Positions 20,099-21,821 of a DNA stretch of 21,821 bases are shown piece after piece (position 1 is the first letter of the stretch; each line of letters opens with the position of its first letter). Both the position numbers and the translations under genes were made by a program. Source of the DNA: Thamnocephalis sphaerospora. Taxonomy: Eukaryota > Zoopagomycota > Zoopagomycetes > Zoopagales > Sigmoideomycetaceae. Under the pieces are notes generated by a model. That model worked only from the letters and a program-made list of their open reading frames with translations, ran no database searches and was not told the origin of the DNA. The stretch spans positions 1 through 21,821 of the forward strand of contig KZ992676.1 of NCBI GenBank assembly GCA_003614735.1, read 5' to 3'.

Positions 20099-20194
20099 AT
20101 GAGCATCTGCCTGACTGCCATCTATCAAGCACCGCACCGCCGCTACACCTCGGTCGACTTCGAGGAGTACGACGACCCAGCCTTTTTCCGCTGA
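20099..20194 (+). CDS. Short upstream ORF or misplaced N-terminal exon of NHA1
   Basis: A 31-codon frame begins MSICLTAIYQAPHRRYTSVD and ends FEEYDDPAFFR. The last half uses mainly G/C-ending codons and reads like real protein. It stops about 160 bases before the NHA1 ATG. It may be an upstream ORF, part of a longer N-terminus in a shifted frame, or chance. Confidence 0.25.
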   Translation: MSICLTAIYQAPHRRYTSVDFEEYDDPAFFR

Positions 20195-20261
20195 ATTCCC
20201 CCATTGCCAACCTGCCTTGTTTGCCGTCTACGACGCGCCGCCTGCTTACGGTTACGAGCCG

Positions 20262-20329
20262 GTAAGCTGCATCCTGGGCACACTGCATACTGCTCCCGCA
20301 TCACCAACCAACCAACTTTGCGCCGCTAG
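20262..20329 (+). other. Probable leader intron of NHA1
   Basis: The donor GGTAAGCTG follows TACGAGCC and the acceptor GCCGCTAG precedes ATTGCAACA, giving a 68-nt intron of the usual local size. Splicing joins an upstream open frame (LFAVYDAPPAYGYEP) in phase to IATSTRIK and then the ATG at 20354. The junction is therefore either in the 5' leader or inside an N-terminal extension. Confidence 0.5.
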
Positions 20330-20353
20330 ATTGCAACATCGACACGCATCAAG

Positions 20354-21756
20354 ATGGTTGAATTTCACGCTGACACCGTTTCGCTGGTGTCGGCTGTGCT
20401 CGGCCTGTTCATTGTCGTATTTGGCCTGACATCGATGCCTATCAAAGAGTGGCTTTATCTTTCCGAAGCATGTACGTGCGACCTGATCCCTGCCGCGTGC
20501 CGCCGACTAACATTTGCTGCTTTAGTGGTTGCGACTCTATTTGGCATTGCCATCGGTCCAGCCGCTTTAGATTTGGTTAATCCGGCCGACTGGGGAGACA
20601 GTGAAGTAATTACGCTGCAATTCTCTCGGATTATTATTGCCATGTCGGTGAGTAATACTGACGCGTCCAATGACCTCTTTGCTATTTGGTTAATGTGCTC
20701 ACACTGCCGCTGCTTTGGTCAGGTGATGGCTGCTGGAGTAACGTTACCAAAGTGTGTACCAGCGGGCTGCATGGTCGAAAATGCCACTAGCAAAAGTGCC
20801 TGGTGGCCGCTAATCCTTGCACACGCATAAAGGGCGTATCTGTTCAAGGAGTGGCGTTCACTCACCGTGCTACTGTTGCCCGTAATGTTCTTCAAGTGGC
20901 TGGCAAGCGCAGCCATTATTGTCTGGCTGCTTCCTGTCAGCTTTGTATGCACCATTCGTTGCGTTCTAGAAAAAAGTCGTTGACGCTTGATCTACTGACA
21001 CTCTGTTTACCTGAATAGATGGAGGCGCTGATGTTGGCAGCCTGTATAACGCCAACAGACCCGGTGCGCATTATCAAACACTCAGATTGAACGAAGGCTG
21101 ACCTATCTGTGCGTACACAAACCTTTGCGCGGCCAGGTACTTGCCAATTCTATTGCCAAGGGCCGATTCGCGGAGCAGCATGTTCCAGAGAACGTGCGCA
21201 ACATTCTGTCGGCAGAAAGGTAAGGTTTTGAACGTATACGCTGCCATCATCACGTCTAACCATCCGCTCCTTTCTTGCATCTGTATGGCACCCACAGTGG
21301 CGCCAACGATGGTACGTGTGGCCGCCATCCTTGTGCTGCAGCCTGGCTAATCGCGTTTGGGCAATGCACAGGTCTCGGGTTTCCCTACCTGTTTTTTCCC
21401 ATTCTCTTTCTGCGCCGCGCCAGCCATGCAGAGGCCATTGGCGAGTGGTTCTACAGCATCTGGGCCTACCAAATCCTGCTTTCGATTTTGATCGGCGCAG
21501 CGGTGGGCTATGCTGCGCGTAAACTACTCTATTATGCAGAAAGCCGTGAGCTTATCGATAAGGAGTCGTTCTTGGTATTCTCCTTTGCTCTTGCGGTAAG
21601 TCACAGCAAAGGACAGCGTGCAATCTGCTGATTTGCTGATTAACTGGGCCATGCATTAACTCGGCTCGTGCAGATGTTTATCATGGGCTTTGTGTTTATC
21701 ATCGGCAGCGACGACCTCTTTGCCGTGTTTATTGCTGGCAATGCGTTTACTTGGGA
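20354..21756 (+). CDS. NHA1: Plasma-membrane Na+/H+ antiporter Nha1-like (3' end beyond the window)
   Basis: Nine exons: 20354-20471, 20526-20647, 20723-20751, 20833-20944, 21019-21063, 21137-21219, 21298-21311, 21372-21595 and 21674-21756. A GTGAGT donor at 21757 leads off the edge. The visible 276 residues align along their length with fungal Nha1, a CPA-family exchanger that exports Na+ or K+ for H+. Markers are PIKEWLYLSEALVATLFGIA, the TPTDPVLANSIAKGRFAEQ block (Asp141), ILSAESGANDG (Asn173-Asp174), RELIDKESFLVF and IGSDDLFAVFIAG (Asp262-Asp263, equivalent to the essential Asp pair of yeast Nha1). About eight membrane helices are present. The conserved SGANDG motif straddles a 14-nt microexon. 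The ATG at 20354 gives the usual Nha1 start length; an in-frame spliced extension upstream is possible. The missing part should contain the remaining helices and the long cytosolic tail. Confidence 0.93.
21298..21311 (+). other. 14-nt microexon of NHA1
   Basis: Flanked by a CCCACAG acceptor and a GTACGT donor. It encodes the core of SGANDG, with Ser split at the upstream junction and the last Gly at the downstream one. Skipping it would remove the conserved Asn-Asp pair and shift the frame. Confidence 0.85.
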
Positions 21757-21821
21757 GTGAGTGACGGCAGGGAACGTGTGGCAGCACGCTGCGGTCGCAT
21801 GCTAAGACGCTATCGATGGCT

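Larger units (their letters stand above)
19312..20353. other. Divergent promoter region between SEC5 and NHA1
   Basis: About 1 kb separates the two starts, which face away from each other. The NHA1-side half is strongly pyrimidine-rich (19860-20090), typical of a fungal leader. It contains a short open frame (20099-20194) and a likely leader intron (20262-20329), listed separately. No other gene is recognised. An open frame at 19769-20194 covers the same CT-rich sequence and has Ala/Ser/Cys-rich, non-family composition. Confidence 0.5.

Noticed and set aside
19769-20194. 141-codon plus-strand frame upstream of NHA1
   Set aside because: Most of it covers the CT-rich leader and is Ala/Ser/Cys-rich. 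Only the last 31 codons look protein-like and are listed separately.

Overview
The window looks like nuclear DNA of a fungus. Four neighbouring genes belong to families characteristic of fungi or of fungal secretion and ion transport: TVP18, YTP1, the exocyst subunit SEC5 and a plasma-membrane Na+/H+ antiporter of the NHA1 type. There is also a proteinase K-like subtilase and a eukaryotic tRNA without an encoded CCA. Genes are compact but intron-dense (usually 45-125 nt introns, GTAAGT-like donors, CTAAC/CTGAC-like branch sites), unlike budding yeasts. An early-diverging filamentous fungus (Zoopagomycota/Mucoromycota grade) would fit, but the sequence alone does not fix the clade. Exon models below were built by hand from splice signals, codon phase and family similarity; every accepted junction keeps phase except where stated.

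Layout. 1-1555 (-): the 5' part of a gene encoding two RNase H folds in tandem, running off the left edge. 2086-2388 (-): a protein-like stretch of uncertain status. 2541-2904 (-): a two-exon small secreted protein. 2905-4916: a long stretch without a convincing gene, with TATA boxes for the genes on either side. 4917-6095 (+): an intronless secreted subtilisin-like protease. 6534-8173 or beyond (-): a Ser/Pro-rich protein with a C-terminal coiled coil. 9111-9183 (-): tRNA-Val(CAC). 9705-10701 (+): TVP18 in eight exons. 10935-11840 (-): an intronless surface protein with a Gly-rich stalk, a ricin-like beta-trefoil and a GPI-like tail. 12535-14338 (-): YTP1-like membrane protein. 14890-19311 (-): SEC5 in 17 exons. 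20354-21756 (+): the 5' two thirds of NHA1, cut by the right edge.

Together the recognised genes lean toward the secretory pathway and cell surface: exocyst tethering (SEC5), Golgi membrane (TVP18), plasma-membrane ion exchange (NHA1), a polytopic membrane protein (YTP1), and three exported products (protease, lectin-like surface protein, small secreted protein). Nothing suggests they form a metabolic cluster.

The most interesting signals are the tandem RNase H protein, in which domain 1 has lost catalytic residues while domain 2 keeps most of them; three GC-AG introns with an identical GCAAGT donor in three separate genes; a 14-nt microexon carrying the conserved SGANDG motif of the antiporter; and a possible in-frame N-terminal extension of that antiporter. 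No CRISPR array, transposon or viral element was recognised.
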